NCBI RefSeq assembly: GCF_024347095.1
Contig: NZ_AP024903.1
Location: forward strand, 2,604,001 to 2,668,000
Source of the DNA: Vibrio rhizosphaerae
GTDB taxonomy: Bacteria > Pseudomonadota > Gammaproteobacteria > Enterobacterales > Vibrionaceae
Direction of reading: 5' to 3'
DNA: 64,000 nucleotides
A model generated the notes under the pieces. It had not been told where the DNA came from and did no database searches. It worked only from the letters and a program-made list of their open reading frames with translations. Made by a program: the position numbers and the translations under genes. Below are positions 39,101-48,215 of this stretch, piece by piece (position 1 is the first letter of the stretch; each line of letters opens with the position of its first letter).

Positions 39101-39757
39101 ATCCATCGCACTGACAGAAAGTGATGGTGCCTGACCGCTCAGATAAGGGCCAATTTGTGCGAGCAAAGCATTGGGTGTCGGCCATAACTGACGGACTTCA
39201 GCAGCCAGCTCAACCGACAGCGGATAAAACTGGCGTCGCCAGTAATCGGCCACCACTTGTGCTTTGAGACGGCTTTCATCGGTAATAAACTCATGGTGAA
39301 AACGGCTGCCCGATTCAAACGCATTCTGGACTAACATCCGCTGACAGAATCCGTGAATGGTATAAACCGCCATCGTATCCATCTCTCGCTCAGCCTGAAG
39401 CAAAATATCGGCGGCCTCCGCATGATCCGGCGTTTCATCGAGAAATGATTGCAACAGCGGGTCATCACTATGATGGCGGGCAAATGCCAGCCGGGCTTCA
39501 TGAATCCGGGCCCGAATCCGTCCTTTCAACTCCGCAGTGGCCGCCTCGGTAAAAGTCACGACTAAAATCTGATCGACCCGCAAGGGGGTTGCATGGCGAT
39601 TTTGTGTATCGCCATGTCCCAACAGCAGACGCAAGTAAAGCCCGGCAATCGTAAATGTTTTTCCGGTGCCCGCTGATGCTTCAATCAAACGCATCCCATG
39701 CAACGGAAATCGCATCGGTTCCAGCGGGATCATGACATCAGATGTTGTGTGACTCAT
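36128..39757 (-). CDS. recB: Exodeoxyribonuclease V subunit RecB
   Basis: RecB supplies the 3'-5' helicase and the single nuclease of RecBCD. The 1209-residue protein begins with motif I LIEASAGTGKTFTIAGLYLR near residue 24 and contains VAMIDEFQDTDPLQYHIF near 390, MIGDPKQAIYAFRGADIFTY near 425 (parts) and TIHKSKGLEYDLVFLP near 760. The C-terminal nuclease domain shows FIDLVFEYQGRYYVLDWKSN near 1085, with the catalytic Asp and Lys of DWK. The overlap with recD implies coupled translation. Confidence 0.97.
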   Translation of the reverse strand: MSHTTSDVMIPLEPMRFPLHGMRLIEASAGTGKTFTIAGLYLRLLLGHGDTQNRHATPLRVDQILVVTFTEAATAELKGRIRARIHEARLAFARHHSDDPLLQSFLDETPDHAEAADILLQAEREMDTMAVYTIHGFCQRMLVQNAFESGSRFHHEFITDESRLKAQVVADYWRRQFYPLSVELAAEVRQLWPTPNALLAQIGPYLSGQAPSLSVSAMDASLEQLHQGNLQRIVEMKAQWRQHQSDVDACIAQSDVNKRVYTKKSRPQWIEQVSQWAETETHSYWVPEQLVRFSQQVLNEKTPTGTPPTHPLFQLIDDFLATPVSIEAPLKAHAIETCRHLLAKAKSEQQWLSFDDLLSQLSSALDLDSTGQLAQRIRTLYPVAMIDEFQDTDPLQYHIFSHIYASHPACGLLMIGDPKQAIYAFRGADIFTYIKARRQVSSHFTLATNWRSGQAMIDAVNRLFASSESPFLHDADIPFIQVTAPPEAQQRQWQLYQQVQPAMTYWWPEDIAPDAVITKGEYEQVMANATAAQIQTILQAAQDGEGVLCSGKGQKSIQAGHIAVLVRTGREGQLIKEALARQDIASVYLSNRESVFASEIAIDIQRLLQAVLTPEQERPLRAALASPLFGLTVQDLDALNRNESLWELMVQEFRQYRTIWSERGILPMLRAVLYQRHLAERWLAQKGGERLLTDYLHIGELLQQAGTEIESDHGLLRWLTQSMIDVAQGSHPETSVQRLESEKNLVQIVTIHKSKGLEYDLVFLPFVMSFREAKEARYYDEKQDRIILDITRTEAAVAKAERERLAEDLRLLYVALTRSVYGCYVGIAPLKGRSGKGASSAHLSAIGYLLQQGEPGDAGLLRLGITSQCDPDGHTVIDVPPQRPESPLPRVDAAQQTLTAQQKQHPIERAWRMTSYSNLVKQSGHHAFLDATQEVPGFDLDSAGEVDEHRFDPQEQTIFTFPKGATAGTFLHSVLEQIEFTDAPDSAANTAVLQTLMDSAAIDESWLPVLQQMLIHVLETPLDGKKLRLDQIPQQQRLVEMEFLLPVDQLRSPRLNRILKRYDALSAQAGELNFAQVEGMLKGFIDLVFEYQGRYYVLDWKSNHLGNQVEDYHSSRLNAAMVEHRYDFQYQIYTLALHRFLASRLTDYHYEQHFGGVYYLFLRGIDGQTSSGVFAHRPTFELITALDHFFAGEDDNMRVTQTGQMELDL

Positions 39758-40108
39758 ACCGGTCTTTTTCTCCAGGTTAACGATTGATTCAACATGGTGG
39801 AGTGTGATCTAAGCAATAGAATTGACATAAATCGATTCACGCCTGTTCTGCCTGACAAGGAGTGAGATCTGACTCACGGATAACTAACCCTTTCATCATT
39901 AACATCTCGCTCCAAGTTGAACAACATTCTCAGTTGAATGAAATGTCCGACTCACCGAATTGTGGTCCCTCTGACCCGTGGCCGTACAGCAAACACCCTA
40001 CACAAAATAACGATTTTCTGGCGGCCACCACTTTCCTCTGTTTGCCTTTTATCTCTTTCCCTCAGTACATCCATTTCCGGTTTCGCATTTTAGCTGGTCG
40101 TCTGAATG
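39758..40108 (-). other. 351-bp gap between recC and recB
   Basis: In E. coli ptrA separates recC and recB; here only 351 bases do. I find no coding region that I trust, no stable hairpin with a T-run and no recognised binding site. The gap may hold the recBD promoter. Confidence 0.4.
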
Positions 40109-43100
40109 TTACGATTCATCCGTATATTCTTTGACCCAAAGCATCGGGGGCAGTAAAACCTGTTCGGCGTAAGCATACGCCGTCTGACTTAACGCTTCAG
40201 ACCACTGCGGCCAGATACGGGCAATATACGCATTTTGGCCTTCACCACCAACCGCACTAAAATCATTCCCGATGAAAGCTTCTTGCATTTTTTTCGCGGT
40301 TTTTTCTTTATCTTCATGCCACTCACGCTGGCGATTGAAATTGGCTTCAATCCCGGCTAACGCCACTTGCGGAAAATAAGGTAACGGATGATTCATGCCC
40401 TCAACGTAAAAACGCACGAACGCATCCAGATAGGTTTGGGCTTGTTGGCGGTCTATTGCCGGATAATAAAGATGCTGAACGCCATTCTTGCGCTCATAAC
40501 CGATCAGATGGGTCGGACAGGTTTCTCCCATAGCCGCTACCGCGAGATGATCCAGCCACGCCGATAAATAATCCTGCGCCCGGATGCGCCCTACCCGGTA
40601 ACGAACCAGACCGGATTGAAAATAACGGGTTACCCAGCCAAGCAATTGGATGGGGCGTTCAGCGCCTAAAACCGTGGTCGTGAGATTCAACTCACAGTCG
40701 GGTTTTGGCTGCTGACACAGATAATCAATAACGTCGGTCAGCGCCAGCGCCTGCTCATAGTGCTCCCGGAATTCAAGTTCCCCGAAAGCGCCGACAGGCA
40801 GTTGTCCTTGTGCCCGTTTTGCTTGAATAAAATGCTCAACCGGTTGTATTTCAGACCGGGATGCCGCCAAATCTGAACCTCGCGTCTGCTCTGGGCGACG
40901 ACGCGCTTCCAGCAGGACTGCGACTAATTCATCCAGCAGTTGATAACGTGCCAGACCATTGAGTGAAAATGGCTCTTCATCCTGTAATGCCACCAACTCA
41001 TTTTCGAACCAGACACGTAACCGACGATTGAAAAAATATTGAACCGGTAAACGCCAGAAACGCTGTAGTTCAACAAAGTCCAGTTCCAGAGGAAATGTCA
41101 CATCCGCAAAAAAGTCAGGTAATGGTGATGCTTCGCTCGTCGGTGCCGGTAATATGGTCCCCGTAGCGGCGGGGAGCCACTCTCTGGCATAACTACCGTG
41201 TGAACTGGCAAAGGCATCGGGACTGTAAGGGACCATCGGATGAGAACAGGTCAGGTGTTGAACCAGCCGCTCACCGGAGAGATCACTGGCGAGCATCTGA
41301 TCCCCGTCCAGACAGTAATTTTGATGGCAATACGCCACCAGTTCACTCACCAGTACCGATGGCAAACTGACACTGTTATCCTGAACAGAACGTCCGACAT
41401 AACTGATATAAAGCCGTTGCCGGGCAGAGAGCAAAGCTTCAAGAAACAGGTAACGGTCATCGTCGCGTCGCGAACGGTCACCGGGCCGGGATTGCTCGGT
41501 CATTAAATCAAATCCTTCGGCTGGCACAGCCCGAGGATAAACACCATCATTCATCCCCAGTAAGCAAACAACCTGAAAAGGAATCGAGCGCATCGGCATC
41601 AAAGTACAAAAATTCACCTGTCCGGCTAAAAAACGCTGACTGACCCGGGCATTGGATAACTGCCCGGCCAGATAGTGATATAGAATGTCCGGTGCAATCG
41701 CGTCCTCATAGTGAGCATCGTGCAATTGCTCCTGCAGATGGTTGAGCGTGTCGCGAATATGCTGAAAGCTGACTTCCTCTTCCACCGAGGCCACAAAAAA
41801 ATCATCAAGCAAGGTATTCAGTCGCTCACGCCATTCAGTTATCGGCAATGTCTGTCGTAATTGCTGGCGGTAATCCCGAATCCGAGCGATAAATGCCGCC
41901 AGTTTTCCGGCTAACTCAGCGTCGAGTCCCTGAATTTCATTATACGGGGCAACATGGTGGTCTCCCAGTTCCAGCAGATCCGCAGCATCGGACATCGCAT
42001 AACCCGCCAGCATTCGGTCAATCCCGAACTCCCACGTGTTCTGCCGTGTCGGTGGTAAATCGAATTCACTCGCGGTCTGCTCATTCAGCCCCCAACGAAC
42101 GCCGGAAGCTTCGACCCAGCCTTTGGCCTGTAAAAATTCGGCTTCACTGATATCAAAACGCGCCATCATCGTTGGTGTTTCTAACAATTCGAGTAACTCA
42201 GAAGCCAGACAACGGGAACGCGGCAGCTGGAGCAAGCGCATGAATGCCTGTAAAACCGGAGACTCTTGATCCGCAGTGCGATCAGAGATAGAAAAAGGAA
42301 TATAACGCTCGGCAGATGCATTGCCGAATACGGCTTCAATCACCGGACTGTAAGTATTGATATCGGCAACCATCACGATCACATCGCGAGGGTTAAGTTC
42401 AGGGTGACGGTCAAACAGAGACAACAGTTCATCATGCAGGACTTCCACTTCTCGCAGCGGGCTGTGGCACTGATGAATGGACAAAGACTCATCCCTGTTG
42501 CTGACCTTCTGCTTATGCGCACTGGAAGTCAGAATTTGATCATTCTGGTGTTCTTCGAGGTGGAGAATATCGGCCTGAATCTGGTGTAACAGCGTATCCC
42601 GCGGTGTTTCAATAAAAAATTCATGCTCTTCACTCTCAATCTGCGACAACAGGTAGAGATTATCCCGGCCGAGTTTCCCCATTGACGCCAGCAGACTATT
42701 CCCAACCGCTTGCTGCAAATGCAGTTCATCGGCAAGATTAGCGTCGATTCCGCCCTTTAATGGTGAACGCTCGCCACCGCTCACCCATTGGCCGGCCTGT
42801 AATACAACCTGTTTACGCTTCTGACTCGCAATGCGGGCCAGATATTTTCGATCCCGGATTTCCCCCCAGTAGTGCTGACACGGATTGGTCAGCATCAGGT
42901 GGACATCGGTCTGCTCGCCCATCGCTTGCAGCGCATCCAGATAACGAGGTGGCAGCGCCGTGATACCAAAGATGAACAATCGTTTGGGTAAAATGCCATC
43001 CGGAATCTGAGTCTGTTGTAGCTGTTCGATAAATTGTTGATACAAGTTGCCCCGGTGATAATGGGACTGGCCCAGCTGCTTGGTATCCTCAAACAAACGT

Positions 43101-43609
43101 TGCCATAATATCGGTTGCCACGGATGACGTTCAGTCAGTGAACCGATGGGTTTATCAGCTTCCCAGCATTCAATCCAGTCTGGGCGATACACCAAATAAC
43201 CATCGAAAATATCGGCAATTTTTTCAGCCAGCTGAAAACGCTTCAACGCAGAATCATCATCCGTAAGATACTGACGTAACGGCATAAATTCCGCTTGATC
43301 GAGCATCTCCGGTAGCAGTCGCATCAACTTCCAAGTCATCGCTTCTTTGTTAAAGGCACTCCGTTTCGGCACCCCCGGCAACACACTGGCAAACATCTCC
43401 CAGATAAATGTCGCTGGCAACGGAAAATCAATATTCGCGGTGATCCCTAGCTCTTGCGCCAGCGCCATTTTCAACCACTGGGACATCCCCGGACTCTGCA
43501 CTAGAATTTGCTCGGCTTCAAACGGGTGAGTCAATGGTTCACTTTTGATGAAGTGAATCAGCAGTATCTTGAGCGTATCAAGTTGATTTGAATGATAAAC
43601 AGTAAACAA
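40109..43609 (-). CDS. recC: Exodeoxyribonuclease V subunit RecC
   Basis: RecC is the subunit of RecBCD that splits the duplex and recognises Chi as the 3' strand passes through it. The 1166-residue protein begins FTVYHSNQLDTLK after a TTG start with GGA six bases upstream, aligning with the E. coli N terminus. ILVQSPGMSQWLKMALAQEL near residue 32, FPLPATFIWEMF near 61, and CLLGMNDGVYPR near 695 are characteristic. No upstream ATG is in frame without an intervening stop, which supports the TTG. Confidence 0.96.
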   Translation of the reverse strand: MFTVYHSNQLDTLKILLIHFIKSEPLTHPFEAEQILVQSPGMSQWLKMALAQELGITANIDFPLPATFIWEMFASVLPGVPKRSAFNKEAMTWKLMRLLPEMLDQAEFMPLRQYLTDDDSALKRFQLAEKIADIFDGYLVYRPDWIECWEADKPIGSLTERHPWQPILWQRLFEDTKQLGQSHYHRGNLYQQFIEQLQQTQIPDGILPKRLFIFGITALPPRYLDALQAMGEQTDVHLMLTNPCQHYWGEIRDRKYLARIASQKRKQVVLQAGQWVSGGERSPLKGGIDANLADELHLQQAVGNSLLASMGKLGRDNLYLLSQIESEEHEFFIETPRDTLLHQIQADILHLEEHQNDQILTSSAHKQKVSNRDESLSIHQCHSPLREVEVLHDELLSLFDRHPELNPRDVIVMVADINTYSPVIEAVFGNASAERYIPFSISDRTADQESPVLQAFMRLLQLPRSRCLASELLELLETPTMMARFDISEAEFLQAKGWVEASGVRWGLNEQTASEFDLPPTRQNTWEFGIDRMLAGYAMSDAADLLELGDHHVAPYNEIQGLDAELAGKLAAFIARIRDYRQQLRQTLPITEWRERLNTLLDDFFVASVEEEVSFQHIRDTLNHLQEQLHDAHYEDAIAPDILYHYLAGQLSNARVSQRFLAGQVNFCTLMPMRSIPFQVVCLLGMNDGVYPRAVPAEGFDLMTEQSRPGDRSRRDDDRYLFLEALLSARQRLYISYVGRSVQDNSVSLPSVLVSELVAYCHQNYCLDGDQMLASDLSGERLVQHLTCSHPMVPYSPDAFASSHGSYAREWLPAATGTILPAPTSEASPLPDFFADVTFPLELDFVELQRFWRLPVQYFFNRRLRVWFENELVALQDEEPFSLNGLARYQLLDELVAVLLEARRRPEQTRGSDLAASRSEIQPVEHFIQAKRAQGQLPVGAFGELEFREHYEQALALTDVIDYLCQQPKPDCELNLTTTVLGAERPIQLLGWVTRYFQSGLVRYRVGRIRAQDYLSAWLDHLAVAAMGETCPTHLIGYERKNGVQHLYYPAIDRQQAQTYLDAFVRFYVEGMNHPLPYFPQVALAGIEANFNRQREWHEDKEKTAKKMQEAFIGNDFSAVGGEGQNAYIARIWPQWSEALSQTAYAYAEQVLLPPMLWVKEYTDES

Positions 43610-43746
43610 GCGCTATCCAGACTGAGAAACCATGATTGTTGGTTAGATTAGCATATTGCCTGTCAGCTTTCCCCTGTCACCGACTTGAATAAAAAGATAA
43701 AATGCCGAAAGATGTAAATTCTTATTCGTTGAGAACTGAATCCGAT

Positions 43747-44643
43747 ATGCTCACTCATATTACACTCCGGCAACTCCACATTTTTACGGTCGTCACCCGT
43801 AACAGTACTCTGACAGAAGCCTCAGAAGAGCTATTTCTGTCAAAAGCAGCCGTGAGTATGGCGCTCTCAGAGCTAGAGAAACAGCTCGGACATGCATTAT
43901 TTGATCGGGTGAATCATCGTCTGATTCTCAATCAAGAAGGCCGCAAACTCCTCCCCTTAGCCGATGAACTGTTGAACCGGGCCAATCACATTCCCCGCCT
44001 GTTTGACCATGAAAACCGGCTGCACGGGCAGTTGCGAATCGGTGCCAGTGATACCATCGGCAATCAAGTCGCACCATATCTGCTAAGTGACTTCCGGCAG
44101 CAGTATCAACATAGCAGCCAGACATTATTTATTTCTAACTCGGCACAAATTTGCCAAAAACTGGTGGATTATGAGCTCGATATAGCCCTGATTGAAGGGA
44201 AGACATTACATCCGGCTTTATTGTCCAAGCAATTCAGCCAAGATGAAATGTGCATCATCTGCGCACCGGATCATCCGCTGACCCAAAAAACCGATATTCA
44301 GTTATCGGATTTTGAACATAGCCAGTGGCTGCTCCGCGAAGCCGGTTCCGGTTCCAGAGAATTCTTTTTGCGTACCATCGCACCACGTCTGGAAAGATGG
44401 TACGAAGCATTTGAACTGAATACCACCGAAGCCCTGATCAACAGCGTCTCCGCCGGGTTAGGATTCGGCTGTCTGTCCCGACTGGCGGCTAAAGCGCCTT
44501 TACAAGATGGTCGGGTGGTCTCGTTATCGGTTCCTCTGGATATGCGCCGACGTTTCTGGCTACTGGTCCATAAAGAAAAATATCAGAACCCACTGTTAAA
44601 ATGCTTTATCCAGTTTTGCTTTGAGTGGCGTCGCAATGAATAG
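43747..44643 (+). CDS. LysR-family transcriptional regulator
   Basis: This 298-residue LysR protein carries the DNA-binding domain at its N terminus (ITLRQLHIFTVVTRNSTLTE, then LFLSKAAVSMALSELEKQLG) and an effector-binding domain from about residue 90. The fold resembles the CysB/YeiE-like branch. ATG at 43747 is preferred because the family starts within two or three residues of this HTH; an ATG at 43702 adds 15 residues. Neighbours recC and yebG give no clear clue to its target. Confidence 0.87.
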   Translation: MLTHITLRQLHIFTVVTRNSTLTEASEELFLSKAAVSMALSELEKQLGHALFDRVNHRLILNQEGRKLLPLADELLNRANHIPRLFDHENRLHGQLRIGASDTIGNQVAPYLLSDFRQQYQHSSQTLFISNSAQICQKLVDYELDIALIEGKTLHPALLSKQFSQDEMCIICAPDHPLTQKTDIQLSDFEHSQWLLREAGSGSREFFLRTIAPRLERWYEAFELNTTEALINSVSAGLGFGCLSRLAAKAPLQDGRVVSLSVPLDMRRRFWLLVHKEKYQNPLLKCFIQFCFEWRRNE

Positions 44644-44660
44644 ACTTATGACCATTTTTA

Positions 44661-44676
44661 CTGTATAAAATAACAG
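44661..44676 (+). promoter_or_regulatory. LexA box upstream of yebG
   Basis: CTGTATAAAATAACAG fits CTGT-N8-ACAG and ends 34 bp before the yebG start. yebG is a well-known SOS gene in E. coli, so the site and the gene support each other. Confidence 0.9.
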
Positions 44677-44710
44677 TATTTTATCATTCAACCAAAACAG
44701 AGGAATTACC

Positions 44711-45022
44711 ATGGCTGTAATCGTCAAGTACGTGGTCGAGCGGAATGGAGAAGAAAAAATGACTTTTACCTCTAAAGCCGAGGCAGATGCTTATGACAAA
44801 ATGCTCGATATGGCAGATGAATTATTCACTTTACTCGGCAAGAGTGAATTACTGAATAATGAAGAAAAGCAAGAAGAGCTCGCAATGTATTTAGCACAAA
44901 ATAAAGAAGAAGTGCTGTACGCCTTAGGAGCCAAACGCAGACCGGCCCCCGCCAAACCTAAATCAGAGAAGAAATCAGCCCCCAAAGAAGCGGCCACTGA
45001 CTCCGATGATCAGGCAGCCTGA
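44711..45022 (+). CDS. yebG: DNA damage-inducible protein YebG
   Basis: YebG is a small SOS-induced protein whose biochemical role is unsettled. The first 70 residues match the family closely: MAVIVKYVVERNGEEKMTF and SKAEADAYDKMLDMADEL. The tail after residue 78 (KRRPAPAKPKSEKKSAPKEA) is Lys/Ala/Pro-rich, likely disordered and DNA-contacting. A LexA box directly upstream indicates induction by damage. AGAGG precedes the ATG at normal spacing. Confidence 0.93.
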   Translation: MAVIVKYVVERNGEEKMTFTSKAEADAYDKMLDMADELFTLLGKSELLNNEEKQEELAMYLAQNKEEVLYALGAKRRPAPAKPKSEKKSAPKEAATDSDDQAA

Positions 45023-45222
45023 TTCAAGCTTTCTTTATAGGATGATATATCGCTAAAACGACAAATCATATCAATTGACAGACGTTCTGCGTTTGAAGAC
45101 TTTCATCCTGTTTAGTGGCTCTTTATGATGGTCACATCTGATTTCAATGCCCGCGTTGCTTCAGGCGAACGGTTCAACATGACACCCCGCCAAGACAACG
45201 CGATTCATCAACGGAGAAAACA

Positions 45223-46254
45223 ATGGCTTATTTTGCACTAGCACTTGGAACCGCAACAAAAAACCGTGACGGAAAAATTATCGAAGCATATTTTCCAACC
45301 CCGATTCTCAACCCGAGTGATGCTTTGGTTTCCCAACTGACCGCAATACTCAACTATCAGGGTGGCAACGAAACATTTGAAGTGACCCCGGCTCAAGCCG
45401 CAGACATGGCGCAAGCATTTCAGTCTGAGGATGAAACCGCCAGTGCAGCGTTTGCTACACAAGCTGCGTCATCAGAGCAGCCTCTTGTTGGTGTTATTCT
45501 GGCAAGCGATGATAAACCACAGACGGTCGCTGAAGGCTTCCTCAAACTTCAATTGATCTCACACCGCCTCGTTCAACCGCACGGTACGGTGCTCGATGGC
45601 ATCTTTGGTCTGCTACATAATATTGCCTGGACCAACGAAGGGCCGATTGACTTACCTGAATTACCAGAGCGTCAAATGGCTGCTCGTCTCGCGGGTCGCG
45701 TTCTGAGTGTTGACTGTGTTGATAAGTTTCCGAAGATGGTGGATTACGTTGTACCGACCGGTGTCCGGATTGCCGATACCTCACGCGTTCGTCTGGGCGC
45801 TCATGTCGGCGAAGGCACTACCGTTATGCATGAAGGATTCATCAACTTTAACGCCGGTACAACCGGAGTCAGCATGGTCGAAGGCCGGATTTCGGCAGGT
45901 GTTGTCGTCGGCAATGGCTCAGATATCGGCGGTGGCGCATCGATCATGGGCACGCTTTCAGGGGGTGGCAAAGTGGTTGTGTCTATTGGTGAAAACTCCC
46001 TGCTCGGTGCCAATGCCGGATTAGGCTTCCCACTGGGTGACCGCTGTACACTTGAATCCGGTTTGTATGTCACTGCTGGCACCAAAGTTCAAATGCTCGA
46101 TAAAGATGGCAATCAAGTTGAAGTTGTCAAAGCGCGCGATTTAGCAGGTGTCTCCGATTTGTTGTTCAGACGCAACTCTCAAACCGGACAGGTCGAGTGT
46201 CTTGCCAACAAGTCAGCAGTCGAACTCAACGATGCACTCCACAGCAATAACTAA
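45223..46254 (+). CDS. dapD: Tetrahydrodipicolinate N-succinyltransferase DapD
   Basis: DapD succinylates tetrahydrodipicolinate in the lysine/diaminopimelate pathway that feeds peptidoglycan. At 343 residues this is the longer Vibrio/Pseudomonas class, not the 274-residue E. coli type. The C-terminal half is a left-handed beta-helix of hexapeptide repeats (VRIADTSRVRLGAHVGEGT, ISAGVVVGNGSDIGGGASIM, SLLGANAGLGFPLGDRC). It has its own 200-bp upstream region and is followed by a terminator. Confidence 0.95.
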   Translation: MAYFALALGTATKNRDGKIIEAYFPTPILNPSDALVSQLTAILNYQGGNETFEVTPAQAADMAQAFQSEDETASAAFATQAASSEQPLVGVILASDDKPQTVAEGFLKLQLISHRLVQPHGTVLDGIFGLLHNIAWTNEGPIDLPELPERQMAARLAGRVLSVDCVDKFPKMVDYVVPTGVRIADTSRVRLGAHVGEGTTVMHEGFINFNAGTTGVSMVEGRISAGVVVGNGSDIGGGASIMGTLSGGGKVVVSIGENSLLGANAGLGFPLGDRCTLESGLYVTAGTKVQMLDKDGNQVEVVKARDLAGVSDLLFRRNSQTGQVECLANKSAVELNDALHSNN

Positions 46255-46607
46255 GCAGGTTAAAACCATCCGGATCCCGTGGATGTGAAATATGCCGCTT
46301 CTGTACATTGCCCAAGACCGACACCACAGTGTCGGTCTTTGTGTAACAGCTCCCGGCGCTGCACCGCTGACACAGATTCGCACTCAGTACCGCCAGAGAG
46401 CAACCATTGGCCGATTTTTAGAACGATACACACGAGAAAAAGTAGATTCTTTATCAGTCTGATGATGAACAAGCGATACTTTTTCAGTAGAATCCGTGCC
46501 ACTGACGATGACGACAAGTCAACTGACCAATCAATATACCGTCAGGCTCTAATATTTTTGAATCGATTGATTTACGATTGAATTACCTGATTGTCACAGA
46601 GGCAGAT
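46255..46607 (+). other. dapD-add intergenic region
   Basis: Apart from the dapD terminator, these 353 bases hold the promoter region of the deaminase gene. I searched by eye for the adenine riboswitch known upstream of V. vulnificus add and found no aptamer-like block. No ORF is supported. Confidence 0.5.
46314..46342 (+). terminator. Terminator after dapD
   Basis: AAGACCGACAC pairs with GTGTCGGTCTT around a CACA loop, an 11-bp perfect stem 60 bp past dapD. It is followed by only a short T-tract (CTTTG), so efficiency is uncertain. Confidence 0.65.
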
Positions 46608-47621
46608 ATGCAAAATTTTATCCAGAATCTACCCAAAGTAGAGTTACATCTTCATATTGAAGGCACACTCGAACCAGAATTGATGTTTCAACTGGCAAAA
46701 CGTAATCAGGTCAATATTCCATTTAATACTCCCGAAGAAGTTCAGGCCGCTTACCAGTTTACCAATCTGCAATCTTTCCTTGATATCTATTATCAAGGCG
46801 CAAATGTGCTGATTCATGAGCAGGATTTCTTTGACCTGACATGGGCTTACCTCCTGCGCTGTCAGGCAGATCATGTCATGCATACTGAAATCTTTTTTGA
46901 TCCACAAACACATACTGCCCGGGGTATTGCGTTTGAAACCGTCATCAATGGTATCTCCGCTGCGTTAGACAAAGCCAAACAAGAGTTAGGCATCTCCAGC
47001 CAATTAATCATGTGTTTTCTGCGCCATCTCAGCGAAACTGACGCGATTGAAACCTTCAAACAAGCGCTGCCTTATCGGGATAAGATTGTCGGCGTCGGTC
47101 TGGATTCCTCAGAGCTGGGGCACCCACCGGAAAAATTTGCCCGGGTGTTTCAAATGGCACGAGAGGCTGGCTTTATTCCCGTAGCTCACGCCGGTGAAGA
47201 AGGTCCCGCCAGCAACATTGACGATGCTTTGAATATATTGGGTGTCCAACGGGTTGATCACGGGGTCCGCTGTGTCGAAGATCCGCAACTGGTACAACAA
47301 TTGGTGAACACCCGGATGCCACTGACGGTTTGTCCGCTTTCTAATATCAAATTGTGTGTGTTTGACAACATGGCGCAGCACAACATTGTTGAGTTACTGC
47401 GCCAAGGCCTGTGCGTGACCATCAACTCCGATGACCCGGCCTATTTCGGTGGTTATATGACGGATAATTTTATGGCAGTTGCCAATGCCCATGAGATGAC
47501 GCATGCTGAACTTGCACAGTTTACCCTCAATGCGATTGAAGCCAGCTTTATCTCTGATGCAGAAAAACAACGCATGACATCAGAAGTTAATGCCTATCTC
47601 AATCACGCCGAGACTCAATAA
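46608..47621 (+). CDS. add: Adenosine deaminase family protein, probably adenine deaminase
   Basis: The 337-residue enzyme has the metal-dependent deaminase fold: VELHLHIEGTLEPE (His14 and His16 bind zinc), HAGEEGPASN near residue 196 (catalytic Glu), HGVRC near 220 and SDDPAYFGGYMTDNF near 278 (Asp-Asp pair). The SDDPAYFGGY variant is the one seen in adenine-specific deaminases such as Pseudomonas PA0148 and yeast Aah1, rather than in true adenosine deaminases, so adenine to hypoxanthine is the better guess. Vibrio copies are usually labelled add. ATG at 46608 has GAGG six bases upstream. Confidence 0.88.
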   Translation: MQNFIQNLPKVELHLHIEGTLEPELMFQLAKRNQVNIPFNTPEEVQAAYQFTNLQSFLDIYYQGANVLIHEQDFFDLTWAYLLRCQADHVMHTEIFFDPQTHTARGIAFETVINGISAALDKAKQELGISSQLIMCFLRHLSETDAIETFKQALPYRDKIVGVGLDSSELGHPPEKFARVFQMAREAGFIPVAHAGEEGPASNIDDALNILGVQRVDHGVRCVEDPQLVQQLVNTRMPLTVCPLSNIKLCVFDNMAQHNIVELLRQGLCVTINSDDPAYFGGYMTDNFMAVANAHEMTHAELAQFTLNAIEASFISDAEKQRMTSEVNAYLNHAETQ

Positions 47622-47646
47622 ATCACCGAATCACAGTGGAGGTTTT

Positions 47647-48207
47647 GTGGCAATTTATATTTTTGGTTATGGCAGCCTGATGAATTCATCTTCACGTCAA
47701 TTAACCGGGCAGACCGGCACGGCCTGTCCGGCAGTCGTCGAAGGCTTAACCCGGACTTGGGGCAAAGTGGATGACAGCTATCAGGCTTCCCCATTGGTTG
47801 CCCAGCCCGGCGACGGTATTGTGAATGGGGTCTTGCTTCATGTCTCCCCCAAAGAGCTAGCCCAGTTCGGCCAACGTGAGCGGGGATATCATCGTATCCA
47901 GCTGACACTCACTAACATCGAAACTGAATTGCCACTCACAGCTCAAGATGCGGTATGGGTTTATGTCAAGAATGAACCCATGCTGCCAAGCCATGAGAGC
48001 CCGATCCTGCAAACATATATCGACACAGTTCTCACCGGATGCCTTGAAGTTTCAGAGGCCTTTGCAGATCTTTTCGTTCAACACACGAATGGTTGGGAAC
48101 ATCCGCTGGAAAATGATCGTCACGCCCCCAAGTATGTCAATTATGCCGGGATTCATCCGGAACACTGGCCTAAGATTGACCAAATTCTGACGCAAGTATT
48201 CGCCTGA
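47647..48207 (+). CDS. Gamma-glutamylcyclotransferase-like protein
   Basis: This 186-residue protein has the GGCT-like fold: the substrate loop FGYGSLMNSSSR near residue 6, and the catalytic-Glu region FGQRERGYHRIQL near 80. Such enzymes turn gamma-glutamyl-amino acids or glutathione-related compounds into 5-oxoproline. GTG at 47647 is preceded by GGAGG at five-base spacing, so the longer frame from 47590 is rejected. It follows the deaminase gene by 25 bp and may be co-transcribed with it. Confidence 0.87.
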   Translation: MAIYIFGYGSLMNSSSRQLTGQTGTACPAVVEGLTRTWGKVDDSYQASPLVAQPGDGIVNGVLLHVSPKELAQFGQRERGYHRIQLTLTNIETELPLTAQDAVWVYVKNEPMLPSHESPILQTYIDTVLTGCLEVSEAFADLFVQHTNGWEHPLENDRHAPKYVNYAGIHPEHWPKIDQILTQVFA

Positions 48208-48215
48208 TAAGGTGC

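Noticed and set aside
39862..40134. 90-residue ORF in the recC-recB gap and recC 3' end
   Set aside because: It has no ribosome-binding site, no recognisable motif and runs antisense into recC.
46279..46581. 100-residue ORF between dapD and the deaminase gene
   Set aside because: It includes the dapD terminator and shows no protein-like pattern.
46260..46607. Adenine riboswitch before the deaminase gene
   Set aside because: I looked for the V. vulnificus add aptamer pattern in this leader and found none by eye.
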